Positions 8,409 through 17,452 of a stretch of 40,102 nt of DNA are shown here, piece after piece. A model generated the notes under the pieces. It saw only the letters and a list, made by a program, of their open reading frames with translations. It ran no database searches and was not told the origin of the DNA. How positions within the stretch are numbered: the stretch's first letter is position 1; every line of letters starts with the position of its first letter. Both the position numbers and the translations under genes were made by a program. The stretch covers positions 1 through 40,102 of the forward strand of contig CANHVE010000003.1 of NCBI GenBank assembly GCA_947464015.1, written 5' to 3'. The DNA comes from Saprospirales bacterium (GTDB taxonomy: Bacteria > Bacteroidota > Bacteroidia > Chitinophagales > CAMDFR01).

Positions 8409-9812
8409 GTGAAAGAGAATGATTTATTACATGCAAATACTTACAGAGATAGAGTAAGTACCGTTACAGAAAAAGGAGGAAGAAATTGGGTATATGCATT
8501 AAAACCTTTCGGTAAATGGTATAACTATAGAAAAATATTAGCATACACATATCTAGCAGTTTTCTTTATACTTCCATTTATTAAAGTAAATGGAATGCCT
8601 TTTATGATGATTAATGTGCCTAATGGAAAATTTATTTTATTTTCAAAGATTTTCTGGCCTCAAGACTTTTTCATCTTTGCCATCGCCATGGTGACGTTTA
8701 TTATTTTTATTGTACTATTCACTGTTGTATTTGGTCGATTGTTTTGTGGATGGGTATGCCCTCAAACGGTTTTTATGGAGTTTGTGTTTCGTCCTATAGA
8801 ATGGCTGATAGAAGGTATTCCAACACAACAAAAAAATTTGAACGAATCGGAATGGAACTTCACTAAAATATATAAAAAAGCTTTAAAGCATTTTATTTAT
8901 TTTATGATTTCTTTTGTTATCGCTAACACCTTTTTATCTTATATCTTAGGTTTAGATGAATTAATAAAAATCATTGAAGAGCCCATCAGTCAACACCTAT
9001 CATTACTTTTTGGTTTAATATTTTTTACCTATTTATTTTACGCAGTTTTTGCATTTGTTCGCGATTTGGTTTGTACAACCGTTTGTCCCTATGGTAGATT
9101 GCAAGGGGTAATGTTTGATAAAGACACCATGCAAATAGCCTATGATTATAAAAGAGGTGAGCCAAGAGGGAAATTTAAAAAACATGCAGAACGTAGTGAT
9201 GGCGACTGTATAAATTGTTTAAAATGTGTGCAAGTATGCCCTACAGGTATCGATATTAGAAATGGATTACAAATGGAATGTGTAGGTTGTACGGCTTGTA
9301 TAGATGCTTGTGACGACATGATGGAATCTATTAATTTTAAAACAGGCTTAATCAGATATGCTTCAGAAAACGAAATAAGTACAGGAGAAAAATTTCATTT
9401 TAATGCACGAATGAAAGCATACACTACTTTATTAAGTGTATTGCTTTTAGTGATGATGATTTTAGTTGGTACTCGTCATTCGGTAGATACTTATATTTCT
9501 AGGGTAAATGGACAATTGTATCAAGAACAACCTAATAATAAAATCAGTAATGTGTTTGAAGCTAAAATTATTAATAAGACGAAATCGACCATACCGGTAA
9601 GCTTGAAAGTTGAAAATCTTGATGCAGAAATTAAATTGATTGGTGCTCCACAAATGATATTAAAAGGAGAAGCGATAAATAAATTTACTTTCTTTTTAGA
9701 AGTACCACACAATGAAATTAAAAAAAGAAGTACCACGATAAAGATTGGAGTATATAAAGGCAAAGAAAAAATTCAAACGGTTAGCACCAAGTTTTTAGGA
9801 CCATTTATGTAG
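8409..9812 (+). CDS. ccoG: CcoG/RdxA-type membrane ferredoxin, cbb3 accessory protein
   Basis: 467 residues from GTG 8409. It contains five or so membrane helices, a CGWVCPQTVFMEFVFRPIEW segment at about 113-132 and VCTTVCPYGRLQG at 221-233 typical of the NapH/CcoG group, two [4Fe-4S] motifs (Cys267, 270, 273, 277 and Cys291, 294, 297, 301), and a C-terminal Ig-like FixG domain after the helix near 346. Family members have been linked to Cu(II) reduction and delivery during cbb3 assembly. It lies 30 bp after ccoP and continues the operon. No ATG lies near the start, and KENDLLHANTYRDRVSTV fits the family's N-terminus. Confidence 0.93.
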   Translation: MKENDLLHANTYRDRVSTVTEKGGRNWVYALKPFGKWYNYRKILAYTYLAVFFILPFIKVNGMPFMMINVPNGKFILFSKIFWPQDFFIFAIAMVTFIIFIVLFTVVFGRLFCGWVCPQTVFMEFVFRPIEWLIEGIPTQQKNLNESEWNFTKIYKKALKHFIYFMISFVIANTFLSYILGLDELIKIIEEPISQHLSLLFGLIFFTYLFYAVFAFVRDLVCTTVCPYGRLQGVMFDKDTMQIAYDYKRGEPRGKFKKHAERSDGDCINCLKCVQVCPTGIDIRNGLQMECVGCTACIDACDDMMESINFKTGLIRYASENEISTGEKFHFNARMKAYTTLLSVLLLVMMILVGTRHSVDTYISRVNGQLYQEQPNNKISNVFEAKIINKTKSTIPVSLKVENLDAEIKLIGAPQMILKGEAINKFTFFLEVPHNEIKKRSTTIKIGVYKGKEKIQTVSTKFLGPFM

Positions 9813-9846
9813 TTTTTTTATTAGTAAACATTTAAATCTATTAAGT

Positions 9847-10284
9847 ATGAATTGGGGATATAAAATATTAATTGTTATTATCGTTTTTATAGTTGGAATG
9901 TTAGGAATGGTTGGTTTAGCATTTAAACAAAACAACGAAATGATAGATGCAAATTATTATGATAAAGAAATAGCTTATCAATCATTGATAGATGCTTCTA
10001 ATAATTTAAACCATGTTTCTAAAGATTCTATTTTGATTTTAAATGACCAGGAAGTGATTTGTAGCATTCCTATGCAATTAAATAATCAATTTAAAACAGG
10101 CACGATTGAATTTCTTAAGTCGGATGATATGTCAAAAGACCAAACGATTAAATTTGTACCTAATGAAAAAGGATTGTTTATGATGCCTAAAACTAAATTT
10201 TCGAAAGGAGCATATAAAGCCCGAATTCATTGGATAAACGAAAGCACAAGTTATTACAAAGAACAAACGATAATCATTAAGTGA
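9847..10284 (+). CDS. ccoH: FixH/CcoH family cbb3 assembly protein
   Basis: 145 residues with one N-terminal membrane helix (about 6-28) followed by a periplasmic beta-rich domain containing NNEMIDANYYDKEIAYQ, the characteristic FixH segment. FixH/CcoH associates with CcoN during oxidase assembly in Proteobacteria. It follows ccoG by 34 bp, and its stop codon overlaps the next gene by 4 bp, indicating translational coupling. Confidence 0.87.
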   Translation: MNWGYKILIVIIVFIVGMLGMVGLAFKQNNEMIDANYYDKEIAYQSLIDASNNLNHVSKDSILILNDQEVICSIPMQLNNQFKTGTIEFLKSDDMSKDQTIKFVPNEKGLFMMPKTKFSKGAYKARIHWINESTSYYKEQTIIIK

Positions 10285-10991
10285 TTCAAGAGCTATTATT
10301 GGTCATATTTTCAGGCTTCTCTATAGGGATCATAGGAAGTTTTCATTGTATTGGTATGTGTGGCCCTATTGCCCTTTCATTGCCTGTCAACCAATATACA
10401 GCAAGCAAAAAAATACTTAGCATTTTATTATATAATTTAGGTAGAGCAACTACCTATGCTCTCTTAGGTATTATTTTTGGGATTCTTGGTCAAAGCTTTG
10501 AATTATTTAAATTGCAACAATATACTTCCATCTTTGCAGGAGTTTTTATATTATGGATTGTTTTATTCTCTTCTAAAAAAGCACTTCAAATACCTTATAT
10601 ATCAAGGTTTTCAATTAAAATAAAAACAAGCTTAGCGAATGTGTTGCGAAGCGAAAAAACAAGTTTTTCTTATTTTACTATTGGCATACTCAATGGTTTT
10701 TTACCCTGCGGTTTAGTTTATGTAGCTATTGCCGCAGCCGTAGCAACAGGATTTATCTATAAAAGCGCTTGGCTAATGTTTGCATTTGGGTTAGGCACTA
10801 TGCCTCTGATGATACTTACCATGTCTTTTGGCAAATACATTTCATCTAACCTTAAAAACAAAATGAATAGCATCAGTCCTTATTTAATTATGCTCGTTGC
10901 AGTTCTTCTTATATTACGTGGATTAAACTTAGGAATTCCTTATATTTCTCCAAAAGAAGTAGGCACACAAAAAACATGTTGTCATAGTTAA
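10281..10991 (+). CDS. TauE/SafE- or DsbD_2-type membrane protein of the cbb3 operon
   Basis: 236 residues starting at GTG 10281, overlapping the previous stop in a GTGA junction. It has about six membrane helices, with the helix-1 motif FHCIGMCGPIALSLP and a helix-4 motif GFLPCGLVY; paired Cys-containing helices of this kind mark the cytochrome-c-biogenesis/DsbD_2 group, usually annotated as sulfite exporter TauE/SafE family. Members in cbb3 clusters are thought to aid copper or thiol handling for oxidase assembly. The C-terminus ends TCCHS, a possible metal-binding tail. The next feature is a strong hairpin terminator. Confidence 0.82.
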   Translation: MIQELLLVIFSGFSIGIIGSFHCIGMCGPIALSLPVNQYTASKKILSILLYNLGRATTYALLGIIFGILGQSFELFKLQQYTSIFAGVFILWIVLFSSKKALQIPYISRFSIKIKTSLANVLRSEKTSFSYFTIGILNGFLPCGLVYVAIAAAVATGFIYKSAWLMFAFGLGTMPLMILTMSFGKYISSNLKNKMNSISPYLIMLVAVLLILRGLNLGIPYISPKEVGTQKTCCHS

Positions 10992-11034
10992 GGATCATCT
11001 AACAGCTAAAAATAGTTATTGAAAGAATACACAT

Positions 11035-11064
11035 AAAAAACCCATCTATCAGATGGGTTTTTTT
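11035..11064. terminator. Bidirectional intrinsic terminator between cbb3 operon and dnaJ
   Basis: CCCATCT (11041-11047), loop ATC, AGATGGG (11051-11057), flanked by A-run 11035-11040 and T-run 11058-11064. It serves the plus-strand operon and the minus-strand grpE-dnaJ transcript. Confidence 0.93.
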
Positions 11065-11080
11065 ATGAATTTCAGTTTGC

Positions 11081-12247
11081 TTATCCAAAAACATTTTTCA
11101 TTTTCTCAAAAAAACTTTTTTCAGATTTATCTGGTGCGGGTTGAAAGTTTTTAGAAGCATTTAATTTTTCTAATGTTTTCTTTTCCTCATCACTAAGATG
11201 TTTTGGTACCCAAATATTAATATAGATTAATTGATCTCCTTTATGATATGAATTCACCGCAGGAAATCCTTTTCCTTGTAAACGTAATACCTTACCAGGT
11301 TGTGTGCCAGCGGGTATTTTCACTTTAGCTTTTCCATCTATAGTAGGTACTTCTACAGAAGTGCCCAAAGCAGCATCTGAAAAAGAAATATATAAAGGAT
11401 AAATAACATTATCATTATCACGGATTAATTCTGTATGCTTTTCTTCTTCAATAGCAATAATTAAATCTCCTGGAGCGCCTCCTCTTTGGCCAGCATTTCC
11501 TTTACCACTCATGCTTAATTGCATACCTGCAGAAACACCCGCAGGAATATCTACAGTGATAGTTTCTTCGCCATATACAGAGCCATTTCCATTACAACTT
11601 CCACATTTTGCACTAATCGTTTGACCTTCGCCATTACAGGTAGGACATGTAGTAGTAGTTTGCATTTGACCTAAAAAAGTATTCGTAATTTTACGTACAG
11701 CTCCAGAACCTCCACAGGTATTACATTTATGAAAAGAGCTTGCATCTTTTGCTCCTAATCCATTACAAGTACCACAAGCAACATTTTTCTTTACTTTAAT
11801 AATTTTTTGAACACCATTAGCAATATCTTTTAAAGTAAGAGTTACTTTAACGCGTAAATTTGAACCTCGAACCCCTCTATTTCTAGTACCTCCACGGCTT
11901 CTTCCTCCACCAAAAAACGATTCAAAAGGATCTCCCCCTCCAGCACCACCACCAAAAATATCGCCGAAATGACTAAAAATATCATCCATATTCATCCCAC
12001 CACCATTAAAGCCACCATTTGCATCAAATGCCTGATGCCCATATTGATCGTATTTTGCTTTTTTATCGGCATTCCCTAATACATCATAAGCTTCAGCCGC
12101 TTCTTTAAATTTGTCTTCAGATTCTTTATTATCTGGATTTCTATCAGGATGGAATTTTAAAGCCGTTTTTCTATATGCTTTTTTAATTTCTTCTGCCGAA
12201 GCATTTCTGCTTACACCTAAAACCTCATAATAGTCTTTCTTTGCCAT
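11081..12247 (-). CDS. dnaJ: Molecular chaperone DnaJ
   Basis: 388 residues, the usual full length. The J domain carries HPD at 33-35; a Gly/Phe-rich region follows (about 76-128). The zinc-binding domain has four CXXCXGXG repeats at 158-165, 175-182, 201-208 and 215-222, and the two C-terminal substrate-binding domains end at about 355. It stimulates DnaK ATP hydrolysis in the cytoplasm. It lies 49 bp downstream of grpE on the same strand, a standard heat-shock pair; dnaK is not in the window. Translation ends 17 bases before the shared terminator. Confidence 0.98.
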   Translation of the reverse strand: MAKKDYYEVLGVSRNASAEEIKKAYRKTALKFHPDRNPDNKESEDKFKEAAEAYDVLGNADKKAKYDQYGHQAFDANGGFNGGGMNMDDIFSHFGDIFGGGAGGGDPFESFFGGGRSRGGTRNRGVRGSNLRVKVTLTLKDIANGVQKIIKVKKNVACGTCNGLGAKDASSFHKCNTCGGSGAVRKITNTFLGQMQTTTTCPTCNGEGQTISAKCGSCNGNGSVYGEETITVDIPAGVSAGMQLSMSGKGNAGQRGGAPGDLIIAIEEEKHTELIRDNDNVIYPLYISFSDAALGTSVEVPTIDGKAKVKIPAGTQPGKVLRLQGKGFPAVNSYHKGDQLIYINIWVPKHLSDEEKKTLEKLNASKNFQPAPDKSEKSFFEKMKNVFG

Positions 12248-12296
12248 CTTTTATTTTTTATTACTTCTAGCTAAGCTTGATTTAATTTTTATTTAA

Positions 12297-12887
12297 TTAC
12301 TTTCCTACAACTACTTTAGCGTATCGAACTATTTTTTCATTCAGGTAATAACCTTTCTCAACTTGGTCAATTACTTTTCCTTTCATCTCCTCATTTGGAG
12401 CAGGAATTTCAGTTATAGCTTCGTGTTTTTCAACATCAAAAATTTCTCCTATTGCATCAAATCCCTTCAAGCCTTTGTTTTCAAGGGTACTCACAAATTT
12501 AGTATACACCAATTCTAAACCGGCTTTGATACTTTCGATGTCTTGCGACTCTTTAAAGGCTTTCATAGCTCTTTCCATGTCGTCTGCCACTGGAATCAAT
12601 GCTGACATTATTTCCTTTCCAGCACTTTGTATCGTGTCGTTTCTCTCACGTGCACTTCTTTTTTTATAATTATCAAAATCAGAAAAAAGTCGTAAATATT
12701 TATCTTTTTGTTCTTCTACCTGTTTTTCTAATAATGCAATCTTTTCTACCAAAGGGTTGCTCTCGTTTGTAGTTGTCGAATTGTCTTCAGTGTTAACGGT
12801 TGATTCATTACCATTGTTTTCTGCAGAATCTCTAATCTCTTCATTCATACCTATAAAATTCTTTATTTTATTAATCATTTTGCACAT
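12297..12887 (-). CDS. grpE: Nucleotide exchange factor GrpE
   Basis: 196 residues. An acidic, Asn/Glu-rich N-terminus is followed by the long coiled coil (about 48-95, with KYLRLFSDFDNYKKRSARER) and the C-terminal beta domain (FDVEKHEAITEIPAP, then GYYLNEKIVRYAKVVV). GrpE releases ADP from DnaK. The start at 12887 (MCKMINKIKN) could instead be the second Met at 12878; neither has a clear ribosome site. No CIRCE heat-shock operator was seen upstream. Confidence 0.96.
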   Translation of the reverse strand: MCKMINKIKNFIGMNEEIRDSAENNGNESTVNTEDNSTTTNESNPLVEKIALLEKQVEEQKDKYLRLFSDFDNYKKRSARERNDTIQSAGKEIMSALIPVADDMERAMKAFKESQDIESIKAGLELVYTKFVSTLENKGLKGFDAIGEIFDVEKHEAITEIPAPNEEMKGKVIDQVEKGYYLNEKIVRYAKVVVGK

Positions 12888-12933
12888 ACTTTAGCAAATA
12901 ATAAGCCAAGCCAATTCAGCGACATTATGGCAT

Positions 12934-12957
12934 AAAAAAGCCCCATTTACATGGGGC
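12934..12957 (-). terminator. Intrinsic terminator of the minus-strand solute-binding protein gene
   Basis: GCCCCAT (12940-12946), loop TTAC, ATGGGGC (12951-12957), with a T-run on the minus strand at 12939-12934. It lies 8 bases beyond the stop of the gene at 12965-14725 and separates it from grpE. Confidence 0.9.
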
Positions 12958-12964
12958 ATATAAT

Positions 12965-14725
12965 TTATTTTAAGGCTTTATGTTTGCACAACAACTCATC
13001 AAATCCAGGTCTTGAAGCAAAAGATTCTATATCAAAACGCTTATTTAAAATCAAGCGATTTTTGGGTTGATATAAAAAGATATAAGGGATTTCATCATGA
13101 ACTATTTTTTGAAATTCAAAAAAATAGGCCTCACGTTTAGTTTCATCTAATTCTGTTCGTAATGCATCAATAACTGCATCGCTTTTTTGATTACCAAAGC
13201 CCACATAATTACTTCCGCCATTACTATATGATTTGGTATGCCAAATTTGTATAGGATCATCATTAATAGGATCTCCAACCCATCCGCCAATCATTAAATC
13301 AAAATTATGCTTTTTAGTTTCGTCAATAAAAACAGTCCATTCCTTAACAACAGGATTAATATCAATGCCGGCTAGCTTTGCTCTTTCTTTCACTAATAAA
13401 GCAATTTTTTCACGCGTATCATTTCCTTTATTAAACTTCATGTTGAACGACAAACTGGTTTTGCTACCATTAATTACTTTATCTCTGATACCATCACCAT
13501 CAGTATCTATCCATCCTGCAGCAGTTAGCAGTTGTTTCGCTTTTTCTATATCAAATGCATAAGCAGTTAAAGACTTATCATAATATTTTTTAGCAGGTTG
13601 GATAGGTCCATTCATCGGGTCGCCTAAATCATACAATAAGGAATGAATAATTTGTTTCACATCTACACAATGTGCCAAGGCTTTACGAACATTTAGGTCG
13701 GCCAAGCGCTCATCTTTACAATTAATTCCAATGTATACATAAGATAATTCCATAGGTGTTGCAAATTCAAATTGTTTTTTCATTTGCTCATCTTGCATAT
13801 CCGTAATATATGTTTTAGGACTCATCCCGTGTACAATATCTATACTATTATTTCTTAAAGAGGAATTTACAGAAGCCCAATCATTAATAATTTCATAGGT
13901 AATTTTATCTGGATAAGCTTTAAATCCTGCTTTATCACCCCACCAATCCTTTTTTCTAGATAATATAATTCGTTGAGAGGTAACCCACGATTCAAATTTA
14001 TATGGACCATTCCCTACAACCCCTTCTTTTTCTCGCTGATACTTTTCACTATTAAATTCTTTTGCAAAATTTTGATGCACTTCACTGCTCTTAAATCCAG
14101 CAAAGTTTTTTTCATTATTAATTTCTTTTACTGTGATATTTTTCATTAAACCTTTAGGGTCGAAGTGCTTTTCTTGAATCACAAATATAGAACCAGATAC
14201 AAATGCAGCTAAATAATACTTAATGGGTGTAAAGACAGTAAACTTTCTTGGATTACTTGGATCTATTTGAACTTCTTTGATAAATTCAATAGTGGTTCTA
14301 CCTTGTTCATTATCTACTAAAGGATGTAATAATGTTTTGTATGTAAAGTCTACATCACTTGCTAATACAGGCGATCCATCATCCCATTTAGCATCTGGAC
14401 GAATTTCAAAAGTGATAGCCAATCCACCTTTATATGCACCTTCTGTAATTTCAGTTACTGTAGGTAAAGCTACAGCTAGCTCAGGGGTCATGTTCATCGT
14501 TTTTTTATCTACATCTATTAACTTCATAAAAATCATATCTTCAATATAGGTGGCATCTGCACTTGTAGAAGTAGAAGGATTTAACTTGTCTGGATCTGAT
14601 AAATCATGAACCACTAATTCGTTTTTGCCAAATTCTGTATTGCTTTTTTTGTTCCCACAATGACATCCACTTAGAATAAATAATGTTACGATTAACGTAG
14701 AATAAAAATAATTTTTTAACATCAT
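12965..14725 (-). CDS. Oligopeptide-type ABC transporter solute-binding lipoprotein (SBP_bac_5)
   Basis: 586 residues with a lipoprotein signal (LSGC, Cys21; Cys20 if the second Met is used). The mature part has the family-5 solute-binding fold: DKLNPSTSTSADATYIEDMI near the N-terminus, RPDAKWDDGSPVLASDVDFTY at about 110-130, then GPYKFESW and ADLNVRKALAHCVD. A calcium-loop-like DTDGDGIRDK lies near 408. It closely resembles the plus-strand protein at 30967-32754, clearly a paralogue by motif order. It is not next to permease genes; it follows the HlyD-like gene by 47 bp. The substrate is probably peptide, but this is inference from the family. Confidence 0.9.
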   Translation of the reverse strand: MMLKNYFYSTLIVTLFILSGCHCGNKKSNTEFGKNELVVHDLSDPDKLNPSTSTSADATYIEDMIFMKLIDVDKKTMNMTPELAVALPTVTEITEGAYKGGLAITFEIRPDAKWDDGSPVLASDVDFTYKTLLHPLVDNEQGRTTIEFIKEVQIDPSNPRKFTVFTPIKYYLAAFVSGSIFVIQEKHFDPKGLMKNITVKEINNEKNFAGFKSSEVHQNFAKEFNSEKYQREKEGVVGNGPYKFESWVTSQRIILSRKKDWWGDKAGFKAYPDKITYEIINDWASVNSSLRNNSIDIVHGMSPKTYITDMQDEQMKKQFEFATPMELSYVYIGINCKDERLADLNVRKALAHCVDVKQIIHSLLYDLGDPMNGPIQPAKKYYDKSLTAYAFDIEKAKQLLTAAGWIDTDGDGIRDKVINGSKTSLSFNMKFNKGNDTREKIALLVKERAKLAGIDINPVVKEWTVFIDETKKHNFDLMIGGWVGDPINDDPIQIWHTKSYSNGGSNYVGFGNQKSDAVIDALRTELDETKREAYFFEFQKIVHDEIPYIFLYQPKNRLILNKRFDIESFASRPGFDELLCKHKALK

Positions 14726-14772
14726 AGATTATGATTAAATAAGAAATAATAAAAATTAAAGATAGGCTGTTT

Positions 14773-16062
14773 TTAGCTCAATTTATTATGCCATACATAA
14801 GATAAACGATCGAAAAATTTAGATATCAAACGTTTTTTAGATGTAATGATTTCAGCTTGACCTTGCATATCAATTTGCATATCAATTTTTTTGTGATACG
14901 AAGTGGTGCCATTATTAATTAACTCAGCTTCTACTATGTATTTGCCATCCACAGGAACTGTAGAAATATTAGTAATACGAGCTTCTAAAGTACCATATTC
15001 TTGATATGGATAATTATCTAGTTTTACTAAAACAACCTGACCTGTTTTTACTTTCCCTGCATTCGTTGTAAGTAAATTCATTTTTGCAGTATAGTTTGCT
15101 TTTTCTTTTAATACCGAAAAAATTACTTTCCCTGCTTCAACAAATTGATTTTCATTTCTAATATTTCCTAATGAAACATGTCCTTTACAAGGCGAACTAA
15201 GTAAATAACTATTTTTCCATAATTGAATTTTACTTTTCATGTTATTAATATTATCAGACAAGGCTAATTCTTTGCTTAATTGAGTAGAATTATCGGTATT
15301 AATAACTTCTTTTTGTTGTTGTTGTATACTAATCAAACTCATATTACCGCTTGATATATTAGCCGACAATCCTTCCACTTGATTGTTTAACGCATTTACA
15401 TGAGATTGAGATTCTTGATATTCTCTATTAGATATAATTCCTTTATTGAATAATACAGCGTCATTTTTTAATTTAGATTGTGCAGCAGCTAATTCGGATA
15501 ATAAATTGTTTAATTGATTTTTATATGTATTATTTAAAGCTTTTTGATAGTTGGTGTTTTCATTTAATTTCGAAATTTGAAAACTTTTAAAATTGGTACC
15601 ATTATACAATTTAATTTCTTCTATAGCATTTAAAAACTGAGAATAATCATTTTGTATTTCGCCCATTTGTAAACTTTTATCAAAACGGATTTGCTCTACA
15701 TTTTTTAAAATGGTAGTACTTGATAGAATTTTTTCAACAGCTAGTATATCATTGTAATTAGCCGTGTTTTCAATAACAGCTAAGATTTGTAAACTATCTA
15801 CATTATCATTGTCTTTAACTAATAACTTGACTAGTTTTCCACTTGTTTTCACAACTATAGGCGTTGGAGGAATATTTGTAGTTATTAGTACAGGAGCACT
15901 TACTACATCAGGATATTTAATAAAGTAACTAAAAAGTAGAATACCTATTAAAATCAATAGGATGACAAATGAACCATACTGTACCAACCAACCTGGTGGT
16001 CTACCAATTAAGTCTTGAATTTCATTACTTCGTAAGTGAATCTTTGTTTTTTGCTCTTCCAA
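14773..16062 (-). CDS. HlyD-family membrane fusion (periplasmic adaptor) protein
   Basis: 429 residues. A single membrane helix at about 31-48 (FVILLILIGILLFSYFIKY) follows a short cytoplasmic segment with DLIGRPPGWLV. Then come a half lipoyl domain (APVLITTN, KLVKLLVKDNDNV), a long coiled-coil hairpin (about 95-280) and the second lipoyl/beta-barrel part (SSPCKGHVSLGN, then GQVVLVKLDNYPYQEYGTL). This is the layout of adaptors of type I secretion/bacteriocin ABC exporters. No ABC peptidase-exporter or TolC gene is adjacent, so its partner must be elsewhere. A good promoter lies upstream at 16085-16118. The start codon at 16062 is not ATG-rich in context but fits MEEQKTKIHLRS. Confidence 0.86.
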   Translation of the reverse strand: MEEQKTKIHLRSNEIQDLIGRPPGWLVQYGSFVILLILIGILLFSYFIKYPDVVSAPVLITTNIPPTPIVVKTSGKLVKLLVKDNDNVDSLQILAVIENTANYNDILAVEKILSSTTILKNVEQIRFDKSLQMGEIQNDYSQFLNAIEEIKLYNGTNFKSFQISKLNENTNYQKALNNTYKNQLNNLLSELAAAQSKLKNDAVLFNKGIISNREYQESQSHVNALNNQVEGLSANISSGNMSLISIQQQQKEVINTDNSTQLSKELALSDNINNMKSKIQLWKNSYLLSSPCKGHVSLGNIRNENQFVEAGKVIFSVLKEKANYTAKMNLLTTNAGKVKTGQVVLVKLDNYPYQEYGTLEARITNISTVPVDGKYIVEAELINNGTTSYHKKIDMQIDMQGQAEIITSKKRLISKFFDRLSYVWHNKLS

Positions 16063-16084
16063 TATTATTGATTTAAATGCACAC

Positions 16085-16118
16085 CAAAGCTATTTATAAT
16101 AATTGTAAGTAAATCAAA
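16085..16118 (-). promoter_or_regulatory. Bacteroidota promoter for the HlyD-like gene
   Basis: Read on the minus strand, -33 TTTG (16118-16115) is followed after 22 bases by -7 TAGCTTTG (16092-16085), matching TAnnTTTG. It lies 23 bases before the start at 16062. Confidence 0.65.
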
Positions 16119-16139
16119 GCCTCTGATAATCTTCTTAAC

Positions 16140-16183
16140 AAACTAGCGTGTATTGCAGTATAATCAATACACTAATCTAGTTT
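16140..16183. repeat. 44-bp imperfect palindrome over the redoxin stop codon
   Basis: AAACTAG (16140-16146) pairs with CTAGTTT (16177-16183) and GTGTATTG (16148-16155) pairs with CAATACAC (16165-16172); the loop is 9 bases, with bulges of 1 and 4 bases between the two stems. It overlaps the last codons of the redoxin gene. There is no T-run, so it is not a typical intrinsic terminator; it may still end or protect that transcript. Confidence 0.65.
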
Positions 16184-16813
16184 CCGTTTGATACTACAAC
16201 CAACAGGTTTCGTTTCTGAAGGATTGATTTTTGTTTCTGCAACTAATGCAGTTATGGCGTCGATTAAATAAGATTCTTTTACTTCCGCGGCATTTTCATA
16301 ATTATCATCAATAGCTCCTTTATAAACTAAATTGTATGATTTATTAAAAAGAAAGACATGTGGAGTTGTTTTGGCTCCAAATGAATTTGCCATTACGGAG
16401 TTTTTATCTAATAAATAGGGCCAAGTATATTTATTATCGGTAGCTTTTTTTTGCATCAATTCATAACTATCATCTCCCTCTCGTTTCATTTCATTCGAAT
16501 TAATCATCACCATACCGATATTAAATCTATCACACATGCTTTTAATCAAAGGATAACGACCTTCCCATTTCAATACAAAAGGACAAGTATTGCTTGAAAA
16601 GATCACTAATAATCCATTGCTTTTGGCATGGCTGATTAAATCGCTTTCTTTTCCATCAACACCTTTCATCAAGCCTTTGCCCGAAGGAATTTTGCTACCT
16701 ATGGCAATGGTGGGAAATTTTTCGGTTTCGGTGTTATTGCCCTGAAAGCTATATAAGCCCAAAGAAAGAAATAAGAAACTAATACTTAGAATATAAAAAA
16801 TTGATTTTTTCAT
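16172..16813 (-). CDS. Secreted redoxin (AhpC/TSA-like thioredoxin-fold protein)
   Basis: 213 residues with an N-terminal signal peptide or anchor (about 5-22). The thioredoxin fold shows SSNTCPFVLKW at 74-83, with one cysteine (Cys77) where TlpA-type proteins have CXXC, and a cis-proline site TTPHVFLF at 149-156. Further cysteines are Cys94 and Cys206 in the C-terminal GCSIK. The NTCP/GCSIK pair is a recurring pattern in Bacteroidota redoxins, suggesting a peroxiredoxin-like mechanism with a distant resolving cysteine (inference). It is probably periplasmic. It lies divergent from gldH and 109 bp upstream of the HlyD-like gene. Confidence 0.82.
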   Translation of the reverse strand: MKKSIFYILSISFLFLSLGLYSFQGNNTETEKFPTIAIGSKIPSGKGLMKGVDGKESDLISHAKSNGLLVIFSSNTCPFVLKWEGRYPLIKSMCDRFNIGMVMINSNEMKREGDDSYELMQKKATDNKYTWPYLLDKNSVMANSFGAKTTPHVFLFNKSYNLVYKGAIDDNYENAAEVKESYLIDAITALVAETKINPSETKPVGCSIKRKLD

Positions 16814-16891
16814 TTGATATTTGAATTAAGTTTTAAAAATAGATAAATTATAAATGAAACGACTAAATAACTAAAGCGTTTTATTCTTAAA

Positions 16892-16924
16892 TTGTTTAAT
16901 ATTCGTTGAATTCATTTAACTTTG
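16892..16924 (+). promoter_or_regulatory. Bacteroidota promoter for gldH
   Basis: TTG at 16892-16894, a 22-base spacer, then TAACTTTG at 16917-16924, matching the -33/-7 pattern. It lies 28 bases before the gldH ATG. Confidence 0.7.
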
Positions 16925-16952
16925 GTTTTTATATAAAAAGAGCTTTACCTAA

Positions 16953-17438
16953 ATGAAATATTTCTTCTTACTAATTACTTGTATTTCTTTCTCCTATTTC
17001 TTAGTGTCGTGCAACGATACGGCTGTGTACGACGAATATAAAAACATCAAAAACAATTCGTGGGATTATAGCGATTCGTTAAAATATGAAGTAGATATTA
17101 AAGATACAGCTACACATTATAGTTTATTTGTGAATGTGCGACATAATTTTTATTTCGATTGGAGAAATGTTTGGGTAAAAATAATAACGGTTTATCCAAA
17201 CAATAAAATGGAAGTAAGCTCCGTGAATTTGCCTTTAAGCGAATCTGATGGTAAATGGTTTGGCAAGTGTAGTGGCGACATATGTGATATAAGAATTGGT
17301 ATACAACAAAATGCAGTTTTTCCTCAAGTGGGCAAATACAAATTTATTATTGTTCAAGATATGCGACAAAATCCCTTGCCTAAAATTATGGATGTAGGAT
17401 TGAGAGTGGAGAAGTATAAGGTTACTAAAGCACAATAA
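16953..17438 (+). CDS. gldH: Gliding motility lipoprotein GldH
   Basis: 161 residues, the usual size for GldH. A lipoprotein signal ends at Cys20 (FLVSC). The mature part has the family pattern: VYDEYKNIKNNSWDYSDSLK at about 25-44, YSLFVNVRHNFYFDWRNVWV around 57-76, a GKWFGKCSGDICD segment, and PLPKIMDVGLRVEK at the end. GldH is one of the lipoproteins required for gliding and chitin use in Flavobacterium and co-occurs with the T9SS. It precedes the sterol-desaturase-like gene by 14 bp, so the two are probably co-transcribed, though a functional link is not evident. Confidence 0.9.
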   Translation: MKYFFLLITCISFSYFLVSCNDTAVYDEYKNIKNNSWDYSDSLKYEVDIKDTATHYSLFVNVRHNFYFDWRNVWVKIITVYPNNKMEVSSVNLPLSESDGKWFGKCSGDICDIRIGIQQNAVFPQVGKYKFIIVQDMRQNPLPKIMDVGLRVEKYKVTKAQ

Positions 17439-17452
17439 GTTTAAATTTAATC

